Of a stretch of 64,000 bases of DNA, positions 42,630 through 51,376 are shown piece after piece. A program made the position numbers and the translations under genes. Source of the DNA: Streptomyces pyxinae. GTDB taxonomy: Bacteria > Actinomycetota > Actinomycetes > Streptomycetales > Streptomycetaceae. The notes beneath the pieces are model-generated. The model ran no database searches and was not told where the DNA came from. It saw only the letters and a list, made by a program, of their open reading frames with translations. The stretch lies in assembly GCF_024756275.1 (NCBI RefSeq), contig NZ_JANUGQ010000014.1, positions 1 through 64,000 on the forward strand, read 5' to 3'. Numbering within the stretch: position 1 is the first letter of the stretch; each line of letters begins with the position of its first letter.

Positions 42630-44087
42630 TCATCGCCGTGGCTCCCGGCCGCCGGCGGCCGGTCCGGCGGCCGCGGGTGCGGCCGACCGCCCCCGGGGCC
42701 GGGGCAGCCGGGAGAGAGCGTGCAGCAGGACGGCCGCGACGGTGCCCGAGACGACCGCGTTGCCCAGGGTGCTTCTCACCCACTGAGGGGCTTCGGCGTA
42801 GAGGGTGGGCGAAACGATGGGCAGCAGACCGACGGTGAGGGCGGTGGCGGCGACCGTCCCGCTCACCCGGTCATCCAGATCGGCCCGGTGCAGCATCCGG
42901 ATCCCCATGACGGTGATCACGCCGTAGACGGTGAGGGCACCGCCGCCCACCACGGCCGGCGGGATCGCGGCCAGCCACCGCGACAGGGGGGCCGCGAGAC
43001 CGCAGGCGACCAGGAGGACGCCCGCCGCGGCGGTGACGAATCTGCTGCGTACGCCGCTGAGGTTGCTGATGCCGATGTTCTCCGCGCTGGTCACCATGGG
43101 CGCGAGACCGAACGCCCCCGCCAGCAGGGAGACGACCGCGTCGGCCCGCAGGACGCGGGGAACGTCCCGGCCGGGACGAGGGACGCGTCCGACGGTCTCG
43201 CTGTTGAGGACGGTCTGGCCGGTGGCCTCGGCGAGCGAGGTGAGGCTGAAGACCAGCAGCGGCAGGGCGGCCAGTACGTCGAAGTGCGGAGCCCCGTAGG
43301 GGGCGATCCGGGGCAGCTCGGCCGGTACGCGCGCGAGCGGGGTGAGCGCGCCGAGTCCGCAGGCCACGGCGGCCACGGTGCCCGCCGCCATGCCGAGCAG
43401 CACCGACGCCTGCCGCCAGATCCCGCGCAGCAGCAGATGTGCCGCCAGGGTGCAGCCCATGGTCACGGCGGCCAGGGCCAGCGCCGACAGCGGCGGGCGC
43501 CCGGCCGGTCCCGCGATGAGCCCGGCGGCCGCCCGGACCATGGAGACGCCGATCAGCACCACGGTGACGCCCATGACCAGCGGCGGGAAGAGGCGCACGA
43601 CACGGGCGTAGAACGGTACGACGGCCAGCAGCACCAGGGCCGCGAGGATCACCGAGCCGCTCGCCGTGGCGGCCCCGTGTTCGTCCGCGACCGCCAGGAA
43701 CAGGGCGGTGGCCGCCCCGCCCGGCAGCATGACGAACGGCAGCCTGGCACCGATGCCCCAGGCCCCGAGGGACTGCAGCAGTGTGCCCGCGCCGCAGAGC
43801 ACGAGGGTGACACCGAGCAGCGTGGCGGTGCGCGGCCCGGACAAGTGCAGCGTTCCGGCGGTCAGGAAGGTCGTGGAGACGGGGGCCGCGAACATCGCCA
43901 GGACGTGCTGCGCGGCCAGCGGCAGCAACCGACGCGGTGGTGGAAGTTCGTCGACGGGGTCGGCGGCGGCACCCGTCGCGGTGACCCCGGCCGGCGGCTG
44001 CCGGCCGGAATCGTCCGTGCCGCGGCCCTGCGGGGTTCGGCCACGCGCAGGGGAGGCGGGCCGCTCCGGGCCCGGGGTGCCGGTCAC
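42630..44087 (-). CDS. NCS2-family nucleobase/cation permease
   Basis: From a GTG at 44087 the product is 485 residues, with a Pro/Gly-rich cytoplasmic lead of about 55 residues and then about 12-14 membrane helices. NCS2 landmarks are LPLAAQHVLAMFAAPVSTTF, LPFVMLPGGAATALFLAV, SLTSLAEATGQTVLNSETVG and SAENIGISNLSGVRSR. Members import uracil, xanthine or urate with protons or sodium. The ligand here cannot be read out. The start overlaps the stop of the upstream arylsulfotransferase-like gene (GTGA), so the two are translated from one message. Confidence 0.9.
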   Translation of the reverse strand: MTGTPGPERPASPARGRTPQGRGTDDSGRQPPAGVTATGAAADPVDELPPPRRLLPLAAQHVLAMFAAPVSTTFLTAGTLHLSGPRTATLLGVTLVLCGAGTLLQSLGAWGIGARLPFVMLPGGAATALFLAVADEHGAATASGSVILAALVLLAVVPFYARVVRLFPPLVMGVTVVLIGVSMVRAAAGLIAGPAGRPPLSALALAAVTMGCTLAAHLLLRGIWRQASVLLGMAAGTVAAVACGLGALTPLARVPAELPRIAPYGAPHFDVLAALPLLVFSLTSLAEATGQTVLNSETVGRVPRPGRDVPRVLRADAVVSLLAGAFGLAPMVTSAENIGISNLSGVRSRFVTAAAGVLLVACGLAAPLSRWLAAIPPAVVGGGALTVYGVITVMGIRMLHRADLDDRVSGTVAATALTVGLLPIVSPTLYAEAPQWVRSTLGNAVVSGTVAAVLLHALSRLPRPRGRSAAPAAAGPAAGGREPRR

Positions 44088-45250
44088 GGCCGGGAGGTGG
44101 CGGACGGCTGCCACGGGAGCTCGTCCTCGGCGTAACGGTAGGCACGGAAGACCGCGTTCGGCTCGGCCGGGAAGAGGGAGCGCACCTCCGCCTCCCGGTA
44201 CGCGCCGAAGTGGGGTACCACGTACTCCCAGCACAGGTAGCCGTCGGCCGTCACCTCGAAGAGGCGGCCGGCGGGCGAGTCGGTGACCAGGGTGTTGCCG
44301 TTGGGCAGGCGCTGCGCGCTGCCCATGAAGGGCGCGAAGAACGCTTCCCGCGCCGGGTCGTGGTACTCCCAGACGATCTCGCCGCTGGAGGTGTCGATCT
44401 CCACGACGCGGGAGTAGGGGACGTCGCATCCGGGGCGGAAGACGCCGTTGTCGAAGACGAGGAGATTGCCCCCGGGCAGTTCGGTGGGAGCGTGCTGCTG
44501 GGAGACGGTGCCGGGTTTCGAGCGCCACAGGACCTCGCCGGTGGCGCGGCTGATGACGATGACGGCGGAGACGCTGCGGAGGCTGGCCAGGATGTTGCCG
44601 TCGGAGAGCGGAGTGACGCTGTTGATCAACGGCCAGTGCTCGCGGGCGTAGTGCGGGTGGAGCGGGTAGGCGGCCCGGTCGAGGTGGTCGGCGGCCCGCC
44701 AGGACCAGGTGGGACGGCCCTCCGCGTCGACCTCCCGGACGGTGTCCGCCCATACGGCCCCGCCGGCGGCCTCGGACCCGTCCACGCCCCCCTGTACGGC
44801 GCGGGCGTCCGCGCCGTACAGGGGCTCCAGGGCCGTGTAGAGGATGCGTCCGTCGTCGCCATGGTGGGCGTCGTGGTGCTGGAGGGGGTCCCGGTGTTCA
44901 CGCAGGACGGTGCCGTCGGGGGACGCCTGCAGCATGATCCCGCCCCGGTACTTGTGCCACATGGGGAACAGCGCCCGCCGGCCGGGCAGGACGCCGTTGT
45001 AGGCGAGCCGCCCGTCGGCCAGGAGCCGGGCGTGCCGGCCCGGCCGGTAGGGGAACCGCCACTGATGGACCACCTCACCCTGCGGGTCGATCAGGTACAC
45101 CTCGCCGCCACCGGTGAGCGGGGCGTAGAGCGTGTAGCCCCCGAACGAGGCGGCGGGGTCCACGGCGATGAGGCCCGTCCCCCTCCGGCGGCGTGTGTTC
45201 TGGTCGAGCCTGCCGTACCGCGCCGTCATCCGACACCCACCCGTCCTCAT
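44084..45250 (-). CDS. Arylsulfotransferase (ASST)-like beta-propeller protein
   Basis: The 388-residue protein shows repeated propeller blades, for example GEVVHQWRFPYRPGRHARLL, GRILYTALEPLYG, SVTPLSDGNILASLRSVSAV, NLLVFDNGVFRPGCDVPYSR and NGNTLVTDSPAGRLFEVTAD. This is the arylsulfotransferase family fold, which transfers sulfate between phenols. No signal peptide is visible, whereas classical ASSTs are exported, so the activity is unproven. The start is uncertain between Met at 45250 and 45229. It is co-transcribed with the NCS2 permease and divergent from an XRE-cupin regulator. Confidence 0.78.
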   Translation of the reverse strand: MRTGGCRMTARYGRLDQNTRRRRGTGLIAVDPAASFGGYTLYAPLTGGGEVYLIDPQGEVVHQWRFPYRPGRHARLLADGRLAYNGVLPGRRALFPMWHKYRGGIMLQASPDGTVLREHRDPLQHHDAHHGDDGRILYTALEPLYGADARAVQGGVDGSEAAGGAVWADTVREVDAEGRPTWSWRAADHLDRAAYPLHPHYAREHWPLINSVTPLSDGNILASLRSVSAVIVISRATGEVLWRSKPGTVSQQHAPTELPGGNLLVFDNGVFRPGCDVPYSRVVEIDTSSGEIVWEYHDPAREAFFAPFMGSAQRLPNGNTLVTDSPAGRLFEVTADGYLCWEYVVPHFGAYREAEVRSLFPAEPNAVFRAYRYAEDELPWQPSATSRP

Positions 45251-45252
45251 CG

Positions 45253-45288
45253 GTCAAAGTTTTGTTGATGAAATCAAGATGGTTTGAC
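45253..45288. promoter_or_regulatory. Nested palindromic operator between divergent genes
   Basis: An inner inverted repeat TTGAT-GAA-ATCAA (45265-45277) sits at the centre of an outer one, GTCAAA (45253-45258) with TTTGAC (45283-45288). The whole is AT-rich in a GC-rich genome and lies immediately upstream of the ASST-like gene and 120 bp before the XRE-cupin gene. It is the natural candidate binding site for the adjacent regulator. Confidence 0.7.
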
Positions 45289-45407
45289 GGTAGCGAGGAG
45301 ATGTTGCCGGCTCATGGCCGCCGTGTGACGGGGTCCGGCCCGGCCGCGCGCGGGGATAGAGTCACCCGGGTGGCACCAGGCGGTTGCGGTCGGGGCGGGA
45401 GCGGGAG

Positions 45408-45989
45408 ATGAGTCAGCAAGACGGCGATCCGGGCGGCGTACGGGTCGGAGCGAGCATCCGCAGGCGCCGCCGTGCCCTGGACCTGACCCTGGCCGAGGTG
45501 GCGGAGCGCGCGGGCCTGTCCTCCCCCTTCCTCAGCCAGTTGGAGAACGACCGGGCGCGCCCCAGCATGCGCTCGCTCCAGCGCATCGCCGACGCCTTGA
45601 ACACCACGGCCGTACAACTGCTCGCCGCCGCGGAGAGCCCCCGCCGCATGGATGTGGTCCGCGCGGACGACCCGACCGGTCTGGCGTCCGGCACCACCGG
45701 CCGGACCCGGCCACTGGTGCGCGGCCATCACCAGCTGCACGCGCTGGAGTTCACCGGGGAGCACGACGGGGCGCGTGAGTTCCAGCACCGCAACGACGAA
45801 CTGATGTACGTGGCCGACGGAGCGGCGACGGTGGAAGCCGACGGCCGGGCCGTCCACCTCGGTCCCGGCGACACCCTCTACCTCACCGGCGGCATCCGTC
45901 ACCGCTGGCAGGCCACGGCCCCCGGCACCCGGGTCCTCCTGGTCGCCGTGGCGGAACACGTCGAGGTCACCGCCGACCCGCGTCTGTAG
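45408..45989 (+). CDS. XRE-family regulator with C-terminal cupin domain
   Basis: The 193-residue protein has an N-terminal helix-turn-helix (about 10-70: RRALDLTLAEVAERAGLSSP, FLSQLENDRARPSMRSLQRI) and a cupin sensor domain (about 105-185: EFQHRNDELMYVADGAATVE, HLGPGDTLYLTGGIRHRWQA). Such XRE-cupin proteins (PuuR/MppR type) usually control the divergent gene in response to a small ligand, here probably the permease or ASST substrate (inference). The ATG at 45408 is chosen with GGGCGGGAG upstream; GTG/ATG alternatives upstream add only 8 residues. Confidence 0.88.
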   Translation: MSQQDGDPGGVRVGASIRRRRRALDLTLAEVAERAGLSSPFLSQLENDRARPSMRSLQRIADALNTTAVQLLAAAESPRRMDVVRADDPTGLASGTTGRTRPLVRGHHQLHALEFTGEHDGAREFQHRNDELMYVADGAATVEADGRAVHLGPGDTLYLTGGIRHRWQATAPGTRVLLVAVAEHVEVTADPRL

Positions 45990-46033
45990 CGGCGGGCTCG
46001 CGGGTCGGTCACCGGCGCTCGTGCGAGCGAGAA

Positions 46034-46066
46034 CCGGCGGCTCCGGTACGTACCCGGGGCCGCCGG
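46034..46066. terminator. Hairpin terminator between convergent genes
   Basis: CCGGCGGC (46034-46041) pairs with GCCGCCGG (46059-46066), with an inner CCGGTAC/GTACC(C)GG stem. It lies between the convergent XRE-cupin and kdpC genes. Confidence 0.65.
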
Positions 46067-46088
46067 CACCTCTGCCGGGACAAGGCCA

Positions 46089-46760
46089 TCAGCCCTTGGC
46101 CATCAGGTCCCTGAGCGCGATGTTGAGCATGAGCACGTTGACGCGGGGTTCGCCGATGAAGCCGAGGGCGCGGTCCTCGGTGTGGTCGGCGACGAGCTTC
46201 TCGACCGCCGCGACACCGAGCTGGTTGCGCGCGGCGACACGGTGCGCCTGGAGCCTCGCGTACTCCGGCGAGATGTGCGGATCGAGGCCGGAGCCGGAGG
46301 AGGTGACCGCGTCGGCGGGGACGTCCGCGGGCTTCACCGGGTGGCCCGGGACCGAGTTGTCCTTGACGACGGCGGCTTTGGCGTCCGTCACCCACTTGAT
46401 GAGGTCCGCGTTGTCACCGGAGCGGTTGGTCGCGCCGGAGAGGATCAGCGCGTACTGGGTGTTGACACTGTTGGAGCCCAGGCCGTTGGAGGGACGCGGC
46501 TGGAACCAGCGCAGGTCCGGGGCCGCTGTCTCCTGCCCGGCCTTCGGCGGCAGGTCGTAGCGCTGGCCGATCAGCTCCGAGCCGACGACTTTCCCGCTGG
46601 TGTCCTTCACTTCGGAGCCGTTGGCCCTGCCGGGGAAGGCGAGTTGGGCGACACCGGTGACGGCGAGCGGGTAGAGCACACCGCAGACGACGGTGAGGAC
46701 GAGGAGCGCCCGGAGTCCGGCCCCGAGCACGCGGGCGGTGTTTCTCACGGAGTTGTTCAT
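46089..46760 (-). CDS. kdpC: Potassium-transporting ATPase KdpC subunit
   Basis: The 223-residue protein has a single N-terminal membrane helix (about 12-38, GAGLRALLVLTVVCGVLYPL) and an exterior domain with the family blocks SELIGQRYD, WFQPRPS, NSVNTQYALILSGATNRSGD, PADAVTSSGSGLDPHISPEY and RVNVLMLNIALRDL. KdpC stabilises the KdpA-KdpB complex and helps ATP binding. It starts 6 nt after the kdpB stop. Confidence 0.95.
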   Translation of the reverse strand: MNNSVRNTARVLGAGLRALLVLTVVCGVLYPLAVTGVAQLAFPGRANGSEVKDTSGKVVGSELIGQRYDLPPKAGQETAAPDLRWFQPRPSNGLGSNSVNTQYALILSGATNRSGDNADLIKWVTDAKAAVVKDNSVPGHPVKPADVPADAVTSSGSGLDPHISPEYARLQAHRVAARNQLGVAAVEKLVADHTEDRALGFIGEPRVNVLMLNIALRDLMAKG

Positions 46761-46766
46761 GGTCGG

Positions 46767-48908
46767 TCAGCCGATCCCGGGGACGAGGGAGAGGAGCAGG
46801 TCGATGAGCTTGATACCGATGAACGGGGCGATCAGGCCGCCGAGCCCGTAGAGCCCGAGGTTGCGGCGGAGCATCGAGTCGGCGCTGGACGGGCGGTAGC
46901 GGACGCCCTTGAGGGCGAGCGGGACGAGGGCCACGATGATCAGCGCGTTGAAGATGACGGCGGACAGGATCGCGGACTCGGGCGAGGACAGGCCCATGAT
47001 GTTGAGCTTGTCGAGCGACGGATGGGCGACCGCGAACATGGCGGGGATGATCGCGAAGTATTTGGCGACGTCGTTGGCGATGGAGAAGGTCGTCAGGGCA
47101 CCCCGGGTGATGAGGAGTTGTTTGCCGATCTCGACGATCTCGATGAGTTTGGTCGGGTTGGAGTCGAGGTCGACCATGTTGCCGGCCTCTTTCGCGGCCG
47201 AGGTGCCGGTGTTCATCGCCACCCCGACGTCCGCCTGTGCGAGGGCGGGCGCGTCGTTGGTGCCGTCACCGGTCATCGCGACGAGCCTGCCACCCGCCTG
47301 CTCCCGCTTGATGAGGGCCATCTTGTCCTCGGGGGTGGCCTCGGCGAGGAAGTCGTCGACGCCCGCCTCCCGGGCGATCGCCCGGGCGGTCAGCGGATTG
47401 TCACCCGTGATCATGACCGTGCGGATACCCATCCGGCGCAGCTCGTCGAACCGCTCCCGCATGCCCTCCTTCACGACGTCCTTCAGGTGGATCACACCGA
47501 GGACGCGCGCGCCGCGCTCATCCTCGGCGGCCACCAGCAGCGGTGTGCCGCCGGCCCCGGAGATGCGGTCCGTGAGCTCCTGGGCGTCACCGGCGACCTC
47601 GCCGCCCCGCTCCCTCACCCATGCCAGGACGGCACCTGCCGCGCCCTTGCGGATCTTCCGTCCGCCGGCGTCCACTCCGGACATCCGGGTCTGTGCGGTG
47701 AACTGGATCCAGTCGGCGTGCGCGAGCTCCCCCTGCCGGCGTTCGCGCAGACCGTACTTCTCCTTGGCGAGAACCACGACGGAGCGGCCCTCGAGGGTCT
47801 CGTCGGCCAGCGACGACAGCTGGGCCGCGTCCGCCAGCTCCGTCTCCGTGGTTCCCCGTACGGGCACGAACTCGGCGGCCTGACGGTTTCCGAGGGTGAT
47901 CGTGCCGGTCTTGTCCAGCAGCAGGGTGGAGACGTCGCCCGCGGCCTCGACCGCGCGCCCGGACATGGCGAGCACATTGCGCTGCACCAGCCGGTCCATC
48001 CCGGCGATGCCGATGGCCGAGAGCAGGGCGCCGATGGTGGTCGGGATCAGACAGACCAGCAGCGCGGTCAGCACGATCAGGGAGGTCTGGTCGTCGGCGC
48101 CGGCGTAGATCGCGAACGGCTTCAGGGTCACGACGGCGAGCAGGAAGACGATCGTGAGAGAGGCCAGCAGGATGTTGAGGGCGATCTCATTGGGGGTCTT
48201 CTGCCGGGCCGCGCCCTCGACCAGGCCGATCATACGGTCGATGAAGGTCTCGCCGGGTTTCGTGGTGATCCTCACGACGATCCGGTCCGACAGCACCTTC
48301 GTGCCGCCCGTCACCGCGCACCGGTCGCCGCCCGACTCGCGGATGACCGGCGCCGACTCGCCCGTGATCGCGGACTCGTCCACCGACGCGACCCCCTCGA
48401 CGACGTCGCCGTCGCCGGGGATGACATCGCCGGCCTCGCAGACGACGAGGTCACCGACGCACAGCTCCGCCCCGGGCACCCGCTCCTCGCCGCCGCCGGC
48501 GAGACGGCGGGCGACGGTGTCGGTCTTGGCCTTGCGCAGGGTGTCGGCCTGCGCCTTGCCGCGGCCCTCGGCCACCGCCTCCGCCAGGTTGGCGAAGACC
48601 GTGGTCAGCCAGAGCCAGGCGGTGATCGCCCAGCCGAACCAGTCCGTGGGGTCCGTGACCGCGAGCACGGTGGTGACCACCGAGCCGACCAGGACCACGA
48701 ACATCACCGGTGACTTGATCATGAAGCGTGGATCGAGCTTGCGGAACGCGTCCGGCAGGGAGGCGACCAGCTGCTTGGGGTCGAAGAGGCCGCCGCCGAC
48801 CCGGCCCGCCGCCGGCTTGTGGCCGGTGGGGAGGTCGCTGTGCGGGGCCGAAGTGGTCGTGGCCGTCGTGGGCATGGCGTCCTGCTGCTTCTTTACGTCG
48901 GTAGTCAT
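46767..48908 (-). CDS. kdpB: Potassium-transporting P-type ATPase, KdpB subunit
   Basis: This 713-residue P-type ATPase has the phosphorylation motif LLLDKTGTITLG, the actuator motif TGESAPVIRESGGD, the hinge MTGDGTNDAPALAQADVG and the Kdp-specific start DPRFMIKSPVMFVVLVG. It hydrolyses ATP to drive K+ uptake through KdpA. A non-conserved Thr/Ala-rich lead of about 40 residues precedes the domain. The start overlaps the end of kdpA (ATGA), so both are coupled. Confidence 0.97.
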   Translation of the reverse strand: MTTDVKKQQDAMPTTATTTSAPHSDLPTGHKPAAGRVGGGLFDPKQLVASLPDAFRKLDPRFMIKSPVMFVVLVGSVVTTVLAVTDPTDWFGWAITAWLWLTTVFANLAEAVAEGRGKAQADTLRKAKTDTVARRLAGGGEERVPGAELCVGDLVVCEAGDVIPGDGDVVEGVASVDESAITGESAPVIRESGGDRCAVTGGTKVLSDRIVVRITTKPGETFIDRMIGLVEGAARQKTPNEIALNILLASLTIVFLLAVVTLKPFAIYAGADDQTSLIVLTALLVCLIPTTIGALLSAIGIAGMDRLVQRNVLAMSGRAVEAAGDVSTLLLDKTGTITLGNRQAAEFVPVRGTTETELADAAQLSSLADETLEGRSVVVLAKEKYGLRERRQGELAHADWIQFTAQTRMSGVDAGGRKIRKGAAGAVLAWVRERGGEVAGDAQELTDRISGAGGTPLLVAAEDERGARVLGVIHLKDVVKEGMRERFDELRRMGIRTVMITGDNPLTARAIAREAGVDDFLAEATPEDKMALIKREQAGGRLVAMTGDGTNDAPALAQADVGVAMNTGTSAAKEAGNMVDLDSNPTKLIEIVEIGKQLLITRGALTTFSIANDVAKYFAIIPAMFAVAHPSLDKLNIMGLSSPESAILSAVIFNALIIVALVPLALKGVRYRPSSADSMLRRNLGLYGLGGLIAPFIGIKLIDLLLSLVPGIG

Positions 48909-50569
48909 GCCGCGAGCCCTTCGGCGAGCGGTCCCAGCGCGAGGGCCGGGAAGTAGGTGAGACCAGTGATGATCATGATGGTGCCGACCAGAAGGCCCGT
49001 GTACAGGGGCTTCTCCGTCCGCAGGGTGCCCGCCGTCTCGGGTACGGGCTGTTGCCCGGCGAGCGATCCGGCCAGCGCGAGGACGAACACCATCGGCAGG
49101 AACCGGCCCAGCAGCATCGCGAGGCCGATGGTCGAGTTGAACCACTGGGTGTCGGCGTTCAGGCCCGCGAAGGCCGAGCCGTTGTTGTTGGCGCCCGAGG
49201 TGAAGGCGTAGAGGATCTCGGAGAAGCCGTGCGCACCGGAGTTGGTCATCGAGTGCGCCGGGGTGTCCAGGACGAACGAAGCCGCGGTGAAGCACAGGAC
49301 CAGGGCCGGGGTGACCAGGATGTAGCAGGCAGCGAACTTGATCTCCCGCGTACCGATCTTCTTCCCCAGGTACTCGGGGGTGCGGCCGACCATCAGACCG
49401 GCGATGAACACCGCGATGATCGCCATGATCAGCATGCCGTAGAGGCCGGAGCCGACCCCGCCGGGCGCGATCTCGCCCAGTTGCATGCCGAGCATGGTGA
49501 TGCCGCCGCCGAAGCCGGTGTACGAGGAGTGGAAGGAGTTCACCGCACCGGTCGAGGTCAGTGTCGTCGCCACGGCGAAGAGGGACGAGCCCCCGATGCC
49601 GAAGCGGGTCTCCTTGCCCTCCATGGCCCCGCCGGCGATGTCGAACGCGGGGGCGCCGTGGTGGAATTCGGTCCACATCATGAGCGCCGTGAAACCGAGC
49701 CAGATGGTGGTCATCGCGCCGAGGATCGCGTACCCCTGCTTCAGCGAGCCGGTCATCCGGCCGAACGTACGGGTCAGCGCGAAGGGAATGACGAGGATCA
49801 GATAGATCTCGAAAAGGTTCGACAGCCCGTTGGGGTTTTCGAAGGGGTGGGCGGAGTTGGCGTTGAAGTAGCCGCCGCCGTTGGTGCCCAGCTCCTTGAT
49901 CACCTCCTGCGAGGCGACCGCGCCGCCGTTCCACTGCCGGGTGCCGCCCGTGAACTGGCCGACCTGATGGATGCCGGAGAAGTTCTGGATCGCGCCGCAC
50001 GCGACGAGCACCAGGGCTCCCACGACGGAGAGCGGCAGCAGGATCCGGACGACGCCCCGGACCAGGTCGGCCCAGAAGTTGCCCAGCTCGCCCGTACGGG
50101 ACCGGGTGAAGCCGCGCACCAGCGCGACCGCCACCGCGATGCCGACCGCCGCCGACACGAAGTTCTGTACCGCCAGGCCGCCGCTCTGCACGACGTGGCC
50201 CATGGCCTGCTCGCCGTAGTAGGACTGCCAGTTGGTGTTCGCCACGAAGGACGCCGCCGTGTTGAACGCCTGGTCGGGATCGATCGACACGAAGCCGAGC
50301 GAACCGGGCAGCCAGCCCTGCGCCCGCTGGAGCAGGTAGAGGAAGAGCACGCTCACCGCGGAGAAGGCGAGGACCCCGCGCAGATAGGCCGGCCAGCGCA
50401 TCTCCACCGACGGATCGGCACCGATGACTTTGTAGATCCACTTCTCGGGCCGCAGGTGCTTGTCCGACGAGTAGACACGCGCCATGTGGTCACCCAGCGG
50501 CCGGTACGACAGACCGAGCGCGGCCACGAGCGCCAGGAGCTGGAGCACTCCAGCGAGTACAGGACTCAT
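48905..50569 (-). CDS. kdpA: Potassium-transporting ATPase, KdpA channel-like subunit
   Basis: The 554-residue membrane protein has about 10 helices and the four selectivity-filter-like segments, including VANTNWQSYYGEQAMGHVVQ, GTNGGGYFNANSAHPFENPN, TSTGAVNSFHSSYTGFGGG and GANNNGSAFAGLNADTQWFN. It forms the K+ path of the complex. The ATG at 50569 gives the typical MSPVLAGVLQLLALVAALGL start; the in-frame upstream extension is not family-like. It follows kdpF by 8 nt. Confidence 0.97.
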   Translation of the reverse strand: MSPVLAGVLQLLALVAALGLSYRPLGDHMARVYSSDKHLRPEKWIYKVIGADPSVEMRWPAYLRGVLAFSAVSVLFLYLLQRAQGWLPGSLGFVSIDPDQAFNTAASFVANTNWQSYYGEQAMGHVVQSGGLAVQNFVSAAVGIAVAVALVRGFTRSRTGELGNFWADLVRGVVRILLPLSVVGALVLVACGAIQNFSGIHQVGQFTGGTRQWNGGAVASQEVIKELGTNGGGYFNANSAHPFENPNGLSNLFEIYLILVIPFALTRTFGRMTGSLKQGYAILGAMTTIWLGFTALMMWTEFHHGAPAFDIAGGAMEGKETRFGIGGSSLFAVATTLTSTGAVNSFHSSYTGFGGGITMLGMQLGEIAPGGVGSGLYGMLIMAIIAVFIAGLMVGRTPEYLGKKIGTREIKFAACYILVTPALVLCFTAASFVLDTPAHSMTNSGAHGFSEILYAFTSGANNNGSAFAGLNADTQWFNSTIGLAMLLGRFLPMVFVLALAGSLAGQQPVPETAGTLRTEKPLYTGLLVGTIMIITGLTYFPALALGPLAEGLAA

Positions 50570-50577
50570 CTCGGGGC

Positions 50578-50685
50578 TCAGAACCTCTCCGGCTTGACCA
50601 GCGCGAGGACGAGGTATCCCAGCAGGGCGGCGGCGACGAGCAGACCGACGATGTTCTCGGTGTTCGCGGCGTTCTCGATGTTCAC
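50578..50685 (-). CDS. kdpF: KdpF small membrane subunit
   Basis: A GTG at 50685 opens 35 codons: MNIENAANTENIVGLLVAAA then LLGYLVLALVKPERF. One membrane helix with the closing LVKPERF is the KdpF signature. KdpF binds and stabilises the KdpABC complex. Its start overlaps the stop of the 27-codon frame upstream (GTGA), and kdpA follows 8 nt after its stop. Confidence 0.92.
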   Translation of the reverse strand: MNIENAANTENIVGLLVAAALLGYLVLALVKPERF

Positions 50686-50765
50686 AGCTTCGCCACCCCC
50701 TTGGCGATGAAAGCCACCAGCGCGAAGACCGCGATCGTGGTGACGACGAAGGCCACATCGGCCAT
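50682..50765 (-). CDS. 27-residue membrane peptide leading the kdp operon
   Basis: An ATG at 50765 with GGGAG at about 8 nt opens MADVAFVVTTIAVFALVAFI then AKGVAKL. The whole peptide is a single hydrophobic helix with a basic C-terminus. Its stop overlaps the kdpF GTG, so it is translationally coupled to kdpF. It is not KdpF-like in sequence. It could be an extra Kdp accessory helix or a translated leader; function is inferred from position only. Confidence 0.75.
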   Translation of the reverse strand: MADVAFVVTTIAVFALVAFIAKGVAKL

Positions 50766-51128
50766 CGTGAGCTCCCGGTGAAAGAAGAAAGAGCGAATAC
50801 TCGGACCAGACGAGCAAACAACGTTTCCAGCCACTTTCGGCCTGCGTTGATGTCGCCCTAACGTTCTTGACGCCGCTCTTGACGCGTCCTCTACGCGACC
50901 CGGCTCCGTGCCCGGTGCGGCCAACGCCCCGGCCGTGGGCAAGTCCGGTCACGGCAGGTCGCACCGGGAGGATCCGGCACCCGGCCACGGCCGGTGATTC
51001 GACCGCGAGCCGGGGCGGCTCCGGGTCCGGCCCGTACGAGAACCTTGAGAGGGCCGGGACGCCCGGCGTGCGGGCCGGTCTCCGGACACCGGTCGCCGGG
51101 TGTCCCGTCACCGCGCGTACGGTGCCGG
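50766..51128. promoter_or_regulatory. kdp operon control region
   Basis: This gap precedes the leftward kdp genes. On the minus strand two GCGTCAAGA direct repeats lie 12 bp apart (50865-50873 and 50877-50885), the kind of spacing bound by OmpR/KdpE-type response regulators. A possible promoter, TTGTTT-n16-TATTCG, lies between these repeats and the first ATG (about 50790-50817, minus strand). The part from 50890 to 51128 is GC-rich with no gene. Confidence 0.5.
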
Positions 51129-51218
51129 TCAGACCTTCTCCGGTCGGATCAGCGCGGCCACCAGGTAGCCGACGAGGGCGGCGGCGACGATGAGACCGAC
51201 CACATTCTCCACGCTCAT
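51129..51218 (-). CDS. Second, separate KdpF-like peptide
   Basis: An ATG at 51218 with GAGGAG (spacing about 10 nt) opens MSVENVVGLIVAAALVGYLV then AALIRPEKV, 29 residues. The ENxVGLxVAAAL-GYLV core and the closing RPEKV match the KdpF at 50578-50685, so it is a paralogue, about 360 bp upstream of the kdp operon and on the same strand. It may be transcribed with the operon or alone. Confidence 0.85.
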   Translation of the reverse strand: MSVENVVGLIVAAALVGYLVAALIRPEKV

Positions 51219-51376
51219 GAACGATCAACTCCTCTGGACATGCGGAAGGTTACGGAGGTGCGGTTGCCCGGTTCCATCGAACCGGTGGAAGGCCCACCGC
51301 TCGCCCGCTTTGACGCCGCCCTGTCGCGTGAGCCGTGAACGCTGATGGATCCTTGACGGGTCCAGGGTGTGCTGTC

